A DNA stretch of 64,000 nt, from assembly GCA_036927565.1 (NCBI GenBank), contig JAYESD010000003.1:79343311-79407310 (forward strand), given 5' to 3'. The position numbers and the translations under genes are program-made. A model generated the notes under the pieces. The model was not told where the DNA came from, searched no databases, and saw only the letters and a program-made list of their open reading frames with translations. Shown one piece after another: positions 45,957 through 57,307 of the stretch (the stretch's first letter is position 1; every line of letters starts with the position of its first letter). Source of the DNA: Tuctoria greenei. Its lineage: Eukaryota; Streptophyta; Magnoliopsida; Poales; Poaceae.

Positions 45957-48083
45957 TCAGTTTTTGATTTTAGGCACCCAAGCTAACTTAGGTCCTTGTA
46001 TGTGTGATACAAGTGTTTTTGGGACCCAAAGTTGCTTGGGAAGCTTCCCGTTCATGCCCTTCATGTCCTTGCCAATGAACCTTGCCTTCACCTTGCCATC
46101 TACTTTACTCAAGAGATAATAGTGATCATCAAAGGTGGACTTGTAGTTAGTAGGCAATTCTGGAGAAGGCCTGTTAGGAAGAGGACACTCCCTTGTATGG
46201 TGACTGGTGACCTTGCAATGTTGGCAATAAGAACCAACTTCCTTGATGAAGCTTGTTTTAAGCTCCGGTGAGGGCACCTTTCCTTTTTTAGGCACCGGGA
46301 AGGATCCAAGTCCTCTCTTGTTGAAGGCCTTTGCTTGTTGGAAGAGGATTTCTTTGTGCTTGACTTCTCCCTTAGATAGTCTTGCCACACTAGTGCGGAG
46401 ACTTCCAATTTCATCCATCAAATCCTTCTCCCTAGCATTCTCTTTCAAAGGCAAAGACTTATGCAAGACATTAGTGGCATATGAAACAATGGATACCTTA
46501 TCATTAAGGGTTTCTTTCTTTATGGTTTTCAATTTTTGATCAATGACTTCATAGGCAAGGTTAAGTACTTGATGCTCTTGGATTAACTCATTGTGCTTTC
46601 CCAAGAGTGCTTTGTGTGCTAAGTCAAGCTCATGATGATCTAGCATGATTTGAGCCTTATCCTCCTCAACTTGCTTGACATGAGATTTGAGCGTGTCATG
46701 CTCCTTAAGTATGCTTTCATACTTGTCAAGCAAATCGAGGTTAGCACTCTCGAGCTTAGCACGAGCTTCTTCAAGAGCCTTGACCTTACTCTTTTCCCTT
46801 TTAATGATAGTGTGGTATTCATTTATCATTGAAGCTAAGTCATCGGGGGAAAGCTCATCATCGCTAGAGTCATCACATACTTTGGTGTTACCGTTTGCCA
46901 TGAGGCACATGGGAGGTGGACGAAGGGATGAATCATCATTGTTGGCAATGGCAAGGCCGGCCAAGCTCTCTTCTTCAGATTCACTCTCTTCATCACTAGA
47001 TTCTGCATCGGTAATCCATTCATTTGCCTCACACATGAACACCTTTTTGTGGACCTTTTCTCTTTTTTGTAAAGAGTTTTGCCTTTTTGCCTTTGTCATA
47101 CTTCTTCTTCCCAAATAATCTTGGCTTGGGCTTGACATCTTCTTCATCATCCTCACTATCCTCAAGCTTGCGATGCTTGCCCTTGTGGTTCTCTCTTCTT
47201 TTGTTCGGTTTTGGAAAATCATAGGAGATGTGGCCTTGATCACCACAGTTATAGCAGGTCTTGTTGTCTCTTTCCTTGGTAGAAATGCTTTCTTTTTGGG
47301 ATCAAAGTTGTATCCCTTCTTGGCAATCTTGGAGTTCAAGCGAGAGAATTTTCTCATCATCAAGGCAAGCTCATCATCGTCATCTTCACTTGATGCTTTC
47401 TCTTCTTCACTTGAGCTAGGCTTGATCACTTTCTTTTTCTTGAGATTTGTTCTCTTGGTGGAAGCCTTTAGAGAAATTATCTTTGAAGATGATTACTCCA
47501 TCATCCCAAGCACACTCATCTCATGAGCGCAAATCTCTCCAATAAGTTCAGAAACTTCAATGTGATCAAGAGATTCCTTTTGAAGCATGGAGTTGATGAT
47601 GTTATACTTTGGCTTAGGAAGGAGCATAAGAATCTTGCGGTTGATGAGTCCCTTGCCAAGAGGAGCAATATCAAGAGCATTAATTTTCTCAATAAGAACA
47701 TTCAAGCGAGAAAACATTTCATTGACATTCTCATGAGGTAGCATTTTGAACTCATCATATTTGGCCTTAAGCATGTGATACTTTAGTTCTTTAACGCGAG
47801 AAGAACCCTCATGAATTTCAATCAAGCAAGCCCAAATTTCACAATCTTTTTCTTTGCTAGCAATCCTAGCAAACACATCTTGACTAATGCATTCGTAAAT
47901 AGCATCTCTAGCCTTGGCATCCCACTTGATTTGATCACCTATGTAGTTATGCTCACCAAACCCCGCATGGGTCGCTTCCCATACCTCGGGAACAATAGCC
48001 TCTAGATAAGCACGCATACGTGCTTTCCAATAGGAAAAGTTCTTTCCCTCGAAGATGGGAACCGAACCCCCAATCTTGGCCAT
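45957..48083 (-). pseudogene. SIRE unit I gag
   Basis: Starts MAKIGGSVPIFEGKNFSYW, a UBN2-type gag, with IKWDAKARDAIYECIS and SRLNVLIEKINALDI. A stop follows SVLGMME (about 47493), where unit II has a Glu codon. The second half (from 47429) is open over long acidic Ser/Glu/Asp-rich stretches with a zinc-knuckle region that shifts frame (CYNCGDQGHISYDF), and coiled-coil repeats. The last knuckle Cys is replaced by Phe. The tail has YCQHCKVTSHHTRECPLP, a second knuckle-like motif. Not functional as one protein. Confidence 0.82.
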
Positions 48084-48127
48084 TTTGGCTCTCTAGCGGT
48101 GAAGCTAGAATGATCCAATGAGCAGCG

Positions 48128-48143
48128 TCGCTGTGATACCAAT
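48128..48143 (-). promoter_or_regulatory. Primer-binding site of SIRE unit I
   Basis: Minus strand: attggtatcacagcga, next to the end of LTR B; close to the initiator-Met site used by Copia elements. Confidence 0.75.
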
Positions 48144-49261
48144 TGTAAGGATCGATTTCCCAAGAGGGGGGGTGAATTGGGCTTCTTTTTTAAAACTAAA
48201 GCAATAAAAACTCAACTACTGAAAGCCCAATTCCCTATGCAAACAACCTATGCATTCAAGTAAATAATAAGTTTGCGGTATATAAAATGCATAAGTATAA
48301 CGGGAAAGGAAGAGTATGCAAACTCCTGAGAAGACACGAAGACACAGTGATTTATCCCGTGGTTCGGCAAGATCATCAAGACCTTCCTACATCCACGTTG
48401 TGACACCCACCAAGGGTGTAGCCACTCCCAAGTTACCAAGACTAGGGATCTCACTAAGAGTCTCCGTTCACCATCTCCGGCAAGGTGGAGCTCAAGCCTT
48501 GTACAAGTTTGATCTTCCGGGCTTCCACAACCGACTTGGCAAGCTCCGAAAGGATCTCTTAGATCACCAACTAATACACGGTGAATGAAATCACCAAGAG
48601 ACACTCACTTACAGCTCTCACTAGACTAGAGACTCCAATCACAAAGAATGGAAGCACACAAGCATCATCTCTAGTAAGTTCTAGCCTATCTCTTGGTGTA
48701 CAAGTGGTGTAAATGATGTGGAAGTGGTTGTTCAACGTATTGAATGCTTGATAATGTGTAGAGTAGCTCAGGGCATCAAGACTTGTCTAAATGACTAGTT
48801 GAAGGGGTACAAATAGTCAGCTTCCACGAGATAGCCGTTGGAAAAGTAGGCTGACATCACTGTTCTGCAAACATCGGATGTTTCGATGTTCTCCCTTCAG
48901 CTGTCATTGGTCGAATACAAATTAGTTGAGGTCACTGTGTCAGATATGACCGTTGATCGACCGATGTGTATACACCTGTACATCGGATAATCCAGTGACA
49001 CTTGGTCCAGGATGGTCCAGAAATAATGCTTACTGGAATGATCGACCAATGTGGCATATTTGTACATCGGATGGTCCGGTGTTACTTGGTCCATGGAAAT
49101 TGCTTACTAGAATGATCGACCGAAGTAACACATGCTTCAACATCGGATGATCCGGTGTATACCCAAGATTGAGGTCTTTTTCCGCTGCAGAGCCAACTCG
49201 ACCGATGTAGTTTTTTCTGGATACATCGGATGATCCGGTGAGTTGATTTTGTCTGCTTCGA
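48144..49261 (-). repeat. LTR B, truncated and shared by the two SIRE units
   Basis: It matches LTR A and LTR C from tgtaaggatcg up to ctgcttcga, then jumps to cccccaaagac. About 350 bases that form the start of the other LTRs (minus orientation) are missing, along with the polypurine tract of unit II. It serves as the 5' LTR of unit I and lies where the 3' LTR of unit II should be. Confidence 0.82.
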
Positions 49262-50732
49262 CTCCCCCAAAGACTATGCTATCCCTCCCCTGACTATGAA
49301 TATTCTCCCCCTTTGGCATCAAGACACCAAAAAGGGAAATCGAGTGACTAAGGATCCTGAGCGCTTGGGGCAATGACGAACTGGTCGCCGTCAGGGGTGC
49401 TGTCGTCGGTCCATCTCCTGGAGAGATGGAGCTGCTGCTGAGGCTAGAGTGGAGGAGACCGGGGCTGCGGGAGCCGCTATTGGTACTAAGGGTGTCTGCT
49501 GAGTCGAGACTGCCAGTAGCGGGGCACTGACAACCGAAGCCGGAGTCTGCTGAAAGAGGGTCGTAGCCGGTAGAGGAGAGTGAATCAGTGCGCCTGGGGC
49601 AAGCAGTGGTGACATGCTAATAGTCGGTATCGACGTGGTTGACACTGGAGCTGAGACTGGTGCTAGGACAGGTGGACCTGGAGCTAGACCAGGAAGCTGT
49701 GAGGGCAGGGCAATCCCTGTCTGAGTGTAGAGGTTGGTGATCAACCCCAGGATGCCCATCATGGCCTGCTGCGTCTGCTGCTGCTGGTCAAGAGTACGCT
49801 GATGCATCTGGTCAATGAGTCCAGTGAGCCTGTCAGTGTCCTCTTGCCTCTCGCAGGCTATCTGACGCTGCATCTCCTGCTGCTGCTGCTGCTGGAGCTC
49901 CACAAGACGTGCAACCTGCTTAGCTCTAGCCTGCTCAGCTGCAAGCCGATCCTGTCACTGCTGCTCAACCATCTACTGTAGTAGAGAAGTAAGCTCGGAT
50001 AGCTGAGAGACCTGTGCCTCGGACACCGGAGGTGGGGTAGGAGGTGGTGGTGTAGTCGAGCCTCCAGCCTCCGCTTCGTGCTGCCTGGGTGAGGGAGGAG
50101 GTGGGAAGTACTCCTCAACACTGTCACTAGTGTCACTCTCTGACCAGATATGTTGTAGATCCCCTCCCTGAGCCTCAGCCTTTCCTAAGTCTTCCTCTGC
50201 TAAGTCTACCCAGTCTTCTTCTGAAATTCGAGCTCGGACCTGATGCTCAACTGGGCGGCCAAGGCGGAAGTCTCTAGGAACTGGAGCACAGTAGTGTCCG
50301 AACTGAGTGACGCTCTTGTCGGTGAGACTGTCACGCATGGCGGATCCCTCTGGAGCCAATAGGTAGAGCAGGTAACTGATCCAGTGGCCAAACATGAGCT
50401 GTCTCATAATCCCAACTCCATATGTGATGACATACTCCATCTCACAGATGAAGATATCCATGATGTCAAACTGCATCCCGTTCATGACATAGAACAGGAG
50501 GGTCTGCTGCAAACTGGTGAAGCCCTCAAGGTATCCTGACCTGGGTAGTAGCGTGCGGTGCAAGGCAAGGTAAACAGTATGTGCAGCCGGAGTGAGTAGA
50601 GCAGGTACCCTAGGCTGGTCAGGTGTGAAGGGCTGAGCAAACAGTGACCGAATCTCCTCAAAAGGTGGTGCCACACCTCCAGTGAGCGGCCTCCTCGGTG
50701 GGTCAGCCTGTCCATAGACTAACTCGTGTAGG

Positions 50733-51916
50733 TAGGCCTGCAAATGGGCCGAGTGAGCCCAAGGGCCGAATGGGCCTCCAATCTATTGGGCTGGATGGAT
50801 TAGGATCATTATGGGCTGTTAAAGGAAAAGGATTGGATTGGGTCGGATTGTGATTTAAAAGGATTGGATTTTATATATGGCCCGTTTACGAAAATAGGGC
50901 CCAACCCGTGGATCATGACCCAGGGTTAGCACACGGGCCATTAGCAAAACTGCAGCGAAACGAGCGCTCCCCCAGCGACGAGTGCGCCGCCCTCCACCAC
51001 CACCGCGGCCTGCGCCGACGGGAGCTCGCCCCCCACCACCCCCGCGGCCTGCGAGAAACTCGAGGAGCGGCGGCGAAGACCGACCGATGTTCTCAGAACG
51101 AAGACCAGGCGGGCACTCCCTCAAGGAAAACCCAAGCAGCAAAGTGCACTCCGATTGATGTCTGCTGCAAGCTTCTACTACCACGAGGGTCTCCTTGTTG
51201 CTGCTCTTGTTGAGAGCGAAGGCCTTGATGTACTCGAAGGAGTAGATGAGCACTCCCGCGGGCAGTTTGCGAAGCAAGGTGGCGGTGTAGCCTGCGTAGA
51301 GGTCTGGAGGAGCACCTGCAAGGAGCTGCCTTTGGCGGCGCCGGACTGGAGGCGCTGGGTGATGAGCTCCTTAGGGACCATGATGGCTGAGGAGGAGAAG
51401 TTGACGCTGAAGCCGGCGAGCGGGACTGCGGGAGGCCGGGAGCACGAGGAAGGGCGGGAGGTTGCGGCAGAGGAGCGACTTGGCGAGCTCGCGGGTGCCG
51501 GAGTAGACGACCGAGGAGGAGGCAGTTCGGGGATCGAGCTTGGATCTCAAGCGCGGCAGCGCCACTCCGGTGTATATGGACAGGAGGCTTGAGTCTCGTG
51601 CTCGCCCGAGGCCATCATCGAGGACCAGAAGAGGAGGACATGAAGATCTGGTGCGGCTGTGAGCAGCGAAACGAAACAGCGGTGGAGAGAAGAAGATTCG
51701 AGCAACTCACCCGAAAAAAAGGTCCACGGGCTGAATCCAATGGGCTGGCCCGAATTTTTTAAAAGGATTAGGATAGAGTTGGGTTTATTTTTTATAAGGG
51801 CTGGGTTGGATAGGGCTCAGCAGATCAGAATCGGGCCGGATAGGATAGGGCCTATGATAAAAAAACATTGGATTGGATCAGGATTTGGGTTGGGCCTCGG
51901 CCCATTAACAGGCCTG
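50733..51916 (-). mobile_element. Pack-type hAT (1184 bp) with a captured carrier gene fragment
   Basis: Termini are TAGGCCTGCAAATGGGCC and, inverted, CAGGCCTGTTAATGGGCC (15 of 18 match). A perfect 8-bp duplication cgtgtagg lies at 50725-50732 and 51917-51924. It codes for no transposase. The GC-rich interior holds a fragment of a mitochondrial carrier gene. It lies inside the envelope-like ORF of SIRE unit II. Confidence 0.9.
51170..51590 (-). pseudogene. Captured mitoferrin-like mitochondrial carrier fragment
   Basis: Minus-strand pieces in three frames: SSSVVYSGTRELAKSLL, then SSAIMVPKELITQRLQSGAA, then after a shift DLYAGYTATLLRKLPAGVLI and FEYIKAFAL. These match, in order, the middle of plant mitoferrin-like carriers (MFL1 type), where SSAIMVPKELITQR and LYAGY...LLRNLPAGVLSYSSFEYLKA are characteristic. 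That family moves iron or related substrates across organelle membranes. The match spans joined coding sequence with at least two frameshifts and lacks the N-terminal and last carrier repeats, so it is a dead copy. Confidence 0.75.
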
Positions 51917-53159
51917 CGTGTAGGCGGGTGTCATGGAGATTCACGCCTAGCAGCTGTCCCAAGGTCTATCTAGTCAGATGGTGATGCTGGCCCATGAACA
52001 TAAAGTCAATGGATCTGCGGCCCTCTGAAACGTAGAGTGTGGCAAAGAAAACTCGGACCCAGTCCTCCACGTAGGCACTCCGCTGGAAAGACATCAGCTC
52101 CACTAGCCCTCTGTACCTCTCAAAGAAAGGGCGAATCTCAATGCTGGCTGCAAGTGCGAGCTGATCCCAGTCAATGAAGTTGTGCTGGAAAAGTTTATGG
52201 CCCCGACGTCTGTAAGTCTCATACAGCGACGTCTGTGTCAGGGTCCAGAAGCGGCTGTCCACAAGTGGCTCTCTGGGCTGCGGGAACCACTCCTCAAGCA
52301 GAATGCTCTATCAAAGCTTCCTGAGCTGCTTTGCCTTCATTTTCCTATAGTCAATCAGGCGGACACCCTCACCAACCCGGACAATTGTGTGCATCTCATA
52401 GATGGCTCTCTCGGTCGCTCTGTCCTCCCGAAGCTCAGCTGCAGATGGTCTCTGACTCGGGGCTGCAGCTGGATGACCTCCACGGGTCCTGACTGTGCAC
52501 CGACGAGCAAGCGGCTCCTCAGACTCCTTTGTCTCCTCTGTCTGTTGTGGCTGTAGCTGCCTCTGTGGGGACTCCCAGATCCTTAGGGATCCTCCTTGGC
52601 CACGCTCACGCTCCTCAGCGGCGCGAGCGGGCATCTCAGCTTGTCTAGCTTTCTTCATCTCTTTCGACAGCTTTTGCTTCTTAGCTGCCGGCTCCTCAAT
52701 GGCCTTTCCCTTTCTATTCTTGTCACGACCCATCTTGATGAGAGGAGTGATGACAACGAAGATGAGATCGCAGGCTAGAGTTGACGATGGCGAATTCGGA
52801 GAATGTGCGATGGCGAACGGCGAGGAAGTGGCATAGGTCACGGGGTCTCGCGGGGCGACGATGCGGGGCGCACGAGGCGGCGACGCAAAGTACGACGCGA
52901 CCGGGCGCGAGGAGCAATGGCTCGGAGGGTGATGCGGCTGGGCGAACCCTAGCGGCAAAGAGGACTGGCGGCGGCCGAGCAAAGAGGAATGGCGCGGTGA
53001 CGCGGAGGGCGGCGGCGCGACGGGGAGCGCGGCGGCCGGGCACGAGGAGTGGCGGCGCGACGAGCAGCGGCGCTGAGGGCGGCGGCGGCAGAGAGAAGAG
53101 AGAGAAAAAAAAAAAGAAAAAACGGGGAGGCGCGCTAAGTAGGTGTGGCCCGAACCCTA

Positions 53160-53450
53160 GCTCGATTTTAGCATCGGATGATCCGACGTCAGTTGAGAGG
53201 GTGCATCGGTCGAGTGGTACAGTAAAATTATTCCAGAGGCACCTTCAGCATCGGATGATCCGACGTGGAAAAGTTTATCATCGGTTGAATCTGGCACAAC
53301 TCTAGAAATGTGAACATCAGATGCTCCGATGTTTCTCAGAATGAACTCATCGGTAGATTTGACTTTTTGTCTGAGCTGACCCTTGTACTTAAGCACAAAC
53401 CCGATGATGTTTCTGCCCTAAGTATCGGATAATCCGATGACTACAAAAGA
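53160..53450. repeat. Palindromic catcggatgatccgatg-type repeats in the SIRE spacer
   Basis: Copies at about 53172, 53249, 53308 and 53424 (catcggatgatccgacg, catcagatgctccgatg, tatcggataatccgatg). The same motif recurs in LTR A, B and C. Confidence 0.8.
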
Positions 53451-54041
53451 TCAGCAACAACCCATATATGTACTTTGACTTAAACAAACAAAGAGAAACA
53501 CAAGTCTTAGGACTTTTTGGGCAACCCCTAGCACCTCAGAAGAACTTTAACGCTAGTTTCCAATAACTTGGCTAAGCCCTAAAGCAAATAGAACACCAGA
53601 AAAAACAAGGAAAAATCCAAACAAAATGTAAGGCTCATGCTTTGTGAGCTAGAGGATGAAGACTTCTATCTCTTTAAAACATGTTCCTTTAGGCATTAAC
53701 ACACTTAACACTTTGTTCTTTCCACAACATATGAGTTGAGATATTGCATTTCAAACAAGTCTCTTTCTCATGAAGTGGGTTCCCCTTTGTGACAATCTAC
53801 CGTATGCAATGCCAAACAATTTTTAATGCAGGATATTAAACGTGAGTGCAAGTCTATATGGCAGGCATCATGCAAGACATAAATTAAATCTATCTTGCCA
53901 AGTTTGAACCTTTCAAAGGCTTCTTCAGGAGAGCCATTCTCCAAGCCTTGGGGATACCCAAAAAAAAAACCGCCATCCCAAGCTAACCCTTGCTCGCCCC
54001 TATCCTTTGAAAGTTAGACAAGACCTATATGTGATGCATTC
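53451..54041. other. SIRE unit II spacer between RNase H and the envelope-like ORF
   Basis: AT-rich and non-coding, with no recognisable feature beyond the palindromic repeats on its left side. Confidence 0.5.
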
Positions 54042-54700
54042 TTACATGACGTTCGATGCATCTAGCACATTTAATTCACTCCTTAGTCTAGAAAAGGTTT
54101 TCTCATCAAGTGGTTTAGTGAAGATATCCGCCAATTGTTCTTCGGACCTAACACCTTGCAAGGAGATGTCTCCCTTAGCTTCATGGTCCCGCAAGAAATG
54201 ATGGCGAATATCAATGTGCTTAGTGCAGGAGTGTTGAACGGGTTTTTTTAGCAATCTTAACTGCACTTTCATTGTCACAAAGGAGAGGCACACAACCAAA
54301 TTTAACAACAAAGTCCAAAAGGGTTTGCTTCATATATAGGATTTGGGCACAACATGCACCAGTCGCTATATATTCCGCTTCCGCAGTGGACAAGGCAACA
54401 GAGTTTTGCTTCTTACTAGACCAAGATACTAGGGAACGCCCAAGCAAGTGGCACCCTACAGAGGTACTCTTGCGATCCACACGGCATCTGGAAAAGTCCG
54501 AATCCGAGTAACCCAAGATATGGAATTTAGCACCTTTGGGGTACCACAGGCCTACACTTGGGGTATGCTTGAGATACCGAAGTATCCTAAAGACCGCCTT
54601 CCGATGCGATTCTTTAGGTGCCGCTTGAAAGCGAGCACACAATCATACACTAAACATGATATCGGGCCTAGATGCGGTAAGATAAAGCAATGAACCAATC
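54042..54700 (-). pseudogene. SIRE unit II RNase H
   Basis: Contains LGYSDSDFSRCRVDRKST, LVSWSSKKQNSVALSTAEAE and PLLCDNESAVKIAKK with the usual acidic residues of Copia RNase H, then HIDIRHHFLRDH and EEQLADIFTKPLDE. A frame change at a run of T on the plus strand near 54240 separates the last part. It normally degrades RNA in the RNA-DNA hybrid during reverse transcription. Confidence 0.8.
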
Positions 54701-55529
54701 ATGGAACGGTAATTAGATTGGTCAACAGGTTTACCGTCCTTGTCCGCGTTGAGATGACAATTTGTTGCCATTGGAGTACTTCTTGAGCTACAATCTCCCA
54801 TCTCAAATTTCTTCAAGAGGTCCTTGGTATAGTTTTCTTGATAGATTAATGTACCCTATCGAAGTTGCTTGATTTGAAATCCAAGGAAGAAGTTAAGCTC
54901 TCCAATCATCGACATCTCAAATTCCCTAGACATCATTTTGCCAAACTCATGGCTAAGAACCTCGTTAGTTGAACCAAAAATAATATCATTGACATAAATT
55001 TGACAAACAAATAGTTCTCCATCGATGTCTTTGGTGAAGAGTGTAGTGTCCACCCTCCCTATCTTGAATCCTTGCATGATCAAGAAATCTCGTAGTCGTT
55101 CATACCACACTCTGCTTGCTTGAGCCCGTAGAGCGCCTTGTGCAACCTATACACATGATTAGGATTCCTCGGATCTTCAAACCCGGGAGGTTGTTCAACA
55201 TAGACAACCTCATTAATGTAACCATTAAGAAAGGCACTTTTCACATCCATTTGATAAAGCTTTATATTATGATGTGATGCAAAAGAAAGAAGTATATGAA
55301 TGGCTTCTAGTCGAGCGACCGGAGCAAATGTTTCTCCAAAGTCTAGTCCTTCAACTTGCGAGAAACCCTTGGCCACAAGTCTTGCCTTGTTGCGGATCAC
55401 AACACCGTTCTCGTCTTGTTTGTTGCGGTACACCCACTTTGCCCCGATGACGTTCTTGTCCTTGGGTCGCTCCTCCAACACCCAAACTTCATTGCGGATG
55501 AAGTTGTTGAGTTCTTCTTGCATGGCCAT
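54700..55529 (-). pseudogene. SIRE unit II reverse transcriptase (RVT_2)
   Basis: Starts EELNNFIRNEVWVLEERP, then ARLVAKGFSQVEGLDFGETF, YQMDVKSAFLNGYINEVVY and LHKALYGLKQA. There the frame shifts and continues WYERLRDFLIMQGFK. The active site reads IYVNDIIFGSTN in place of the family's YVDD (codon aat at about 54985), so a metal-binding Asp is Asn. Either defect would abolish activity. Confidence 0.85.
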
Positions 55530-55532
55530 TAC

Positions 55533-56912
55533 CTAATTTGGATCTTGGAGTGCTTCCTTAACGTGAGTGGGTTCTACACATGAAACAAACGAGTAGTGCT
55601 CACAAAATGTAGCGAAATGGCAAGAACGTGTACTTACTCCCCTTGACGGACTACCGATAATTTGATCAATCGGATGCGCCTTGGAGATGCGTCCATGCCT
55701 CATAAGTGGTTGTGAAGCACTTGGCGGTGGTGATGCGTGTTGCTCTTCTTGTGGTTGGACTTGATCATGGACTTGTTCTTCTTCTTGATGTTGTGTGGCT
55801 TGTGAATCTTGTGTCGGCAATGGATTATCTTTTTTGTCTTCATCAACTTGAGGTGCCATAGATGTGTTGATGTTGGAACTTGAAGCTTCCCCTTGATCAT
55901 GGCTCTCCTCAACTTTAGGCTTGATGTCTCCAATGGTCATGTTCTTCATAGCTTCTCGTAGAGGCTCATCATATATTTCATCATGACCAAAACTCTCCTC
56001 TTGGGAGCCATTAGTTTCATCAAACTCAACATCACAACTTTCCTCAACTAAACCGGAGGTTTGGTTGAATACTCGATATGCTTTTGAGTTTGATGCATAA
56101 CCAAGAAAGATACCAACATCACATCTTATTTCAAACTTACCGAGCCTTTTCTTGCAGTAGATAGAGCACTTGCACCTGAAGACTCGGAAATAGGAGATGT
56201 TGGGCTTTCTCCCAATGAGGAGTTCGTACGGGGTCTTTTGAAGTAGTTGATGTAGATAGACCCGATTTGCGGCATGGCACGCCGTGTTGATTTCTTCGGC
56301 CCAAAACTTCTCGGACGTGCCATAGTCATCAAGCATTGCTCGTGCAAGAGTGATGAGAGTCTTGTTCTTCCTTTCAACGACACCATTTTGTTGAGGAGTG
56401 TATGTGGCTGAAAATTCATGTTTCACGCCTTCACGATCACACCACTCCCCAATGTTGTAGTTCTTGAATTTGGTGCCGTTGTCACTCTGGACCTTGGTGA
56501 TGGGAAGTTGAAATTCCCTTTGAGCACGTTTAGCGAAGGTCTTGAACATTTCCGGAGTTTCACTCTTGTCACCTACAAACAACGTCCAAGCATATGGAGA
56601 GTAGTCATCAACTATAACAAGACAATAGAGATTACCACCAAGACTTTGATATGTGGACGGTCCAAAGAGGTCCATGTGGAGCAACTCAAGTGGCTTGTAG
56701 GTTGACACCATTGTCTTCATCGGGTGGTGTGAAGCAACTTGTTTCCCGACTTGACAAGCGCTATAGAGCTTGTTCTTCTCAAATGTGGCATCCTTCATGC
56801 CAGTCACCATCCCGAGCTTGAATGACTTCTTGAGCTTGCTCATTCCAATGTGAGCGATACGTCGATGCCATAGCCAACCCAAACTCGTCTTGGTGAAAAG
56901 ACAAGTGGTCAA
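55533..56912 (-). pseudogene. SIRE unit II integrase
   Basis: Open over 459 codons. GAG-pre-integrase region WHRRIAHIGMSKLKK, then YSACQVGKQ, where the first Cys of the HHCC finger is Tyr. Core: LLHMDLFGPSTYQS (Asp 1), VQSDNGTKFKNY (Asp 2), PQQNGVVERKNKTL (Glu), so the DDE triad is complete. The C-terminal linker is rich in Gln, Glu and Ser and leads into RT. The frame stops at 55533, just before RT. Integrase joins the cDNA to host chromosomes. Confidence 0.85.
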
Positions 56913-56978
56913 GCTAGCATCATTGGCGGAGAAGTCTACTAAGTAGAGGTGTCCATGCCGAAACCCTTTGAAGATTAG

Positions 56979-57293
56979 TTATTTGCTTGTTTCACTAGTC
57001 ACAACAACATCATTCTTGCCAAAGGTGCACGTTAGTCCAAGATCACATAATTGTGCAATAGAAAGCAAATTGAAACTAAGTGACCTAACATACAACACAT
57101 TGGAAATAGATAAATCATGTGAAATTGCAATCTTACCCAACCCAATTACCTTCCCTTTAGAGTTGTCACCATAGGTGACTTGTTCATGATTGTCGGGGTT
57201 CTCTATGGAGGTGAACATACCATTGTTGCCGGTCATGTGTTGAGTGCACCCGCTATCGAGTACCCAATGCTTTCCTCCGGCTTTGTAGTTCAC
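56979..57293 (-). pseudogene. SIRE unit II protease region
   Basis: MNYKAGGKHWVLDSGCTQHM contains the DSG of a Copia retropepsin. It continues SFNLLSIAQLCDLGLTCTF, leading to the pre-integrase region. A stop at about 56979 separates it from integrase. Confidence 0.8.
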
Positions 57294-57307
57294 CTACGCA
57301 CATGAAT

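Larger units (their letters stand above)
45690..49261 (-). mobile_element. SIRE-type Copia, partial unit I (LTR B, gag, start of protease)
   Basis: The 5' LTR is LTR B (48144-49261), followed by the primer-binding site ttggtatcacagc (minus strand) and a gag very close to that of unit II. The unit ends in the protease at the Gypsy-2 junction, so integrase, RT and RNase H are missing. Confidence 0.8.
49391..52982 (-). pseudogene. SIRE unit II envelope-like ORF, split by a hAT
   Basis: From right to left: MGRDKNRKGKAIEEPAAKKQ (start near 52733), a basic, charged N-terminus, TERAIYEMHTIVRVGEGVRL, then after a stop LYETYRRRGHKLFQHNFIDW and FFATLYVSEGRRSIDFMFMG. The hAT (50733-51916) follows, then LHELVYGQADPPRRPL, YLALHRTLLPRSGYLEG and MEYVITYGVGIMRQLMFGHW. 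The C-terminus is a Gln-rich coiled coil and a Ser, Pro and Ala-rich tail. This is the putative plant transposon protein found after pol in SIRE-type elements. An envelope role has been suggested for such ORFs but is unproven; I see no clear transmembrane segment. Confidence 0.65.
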
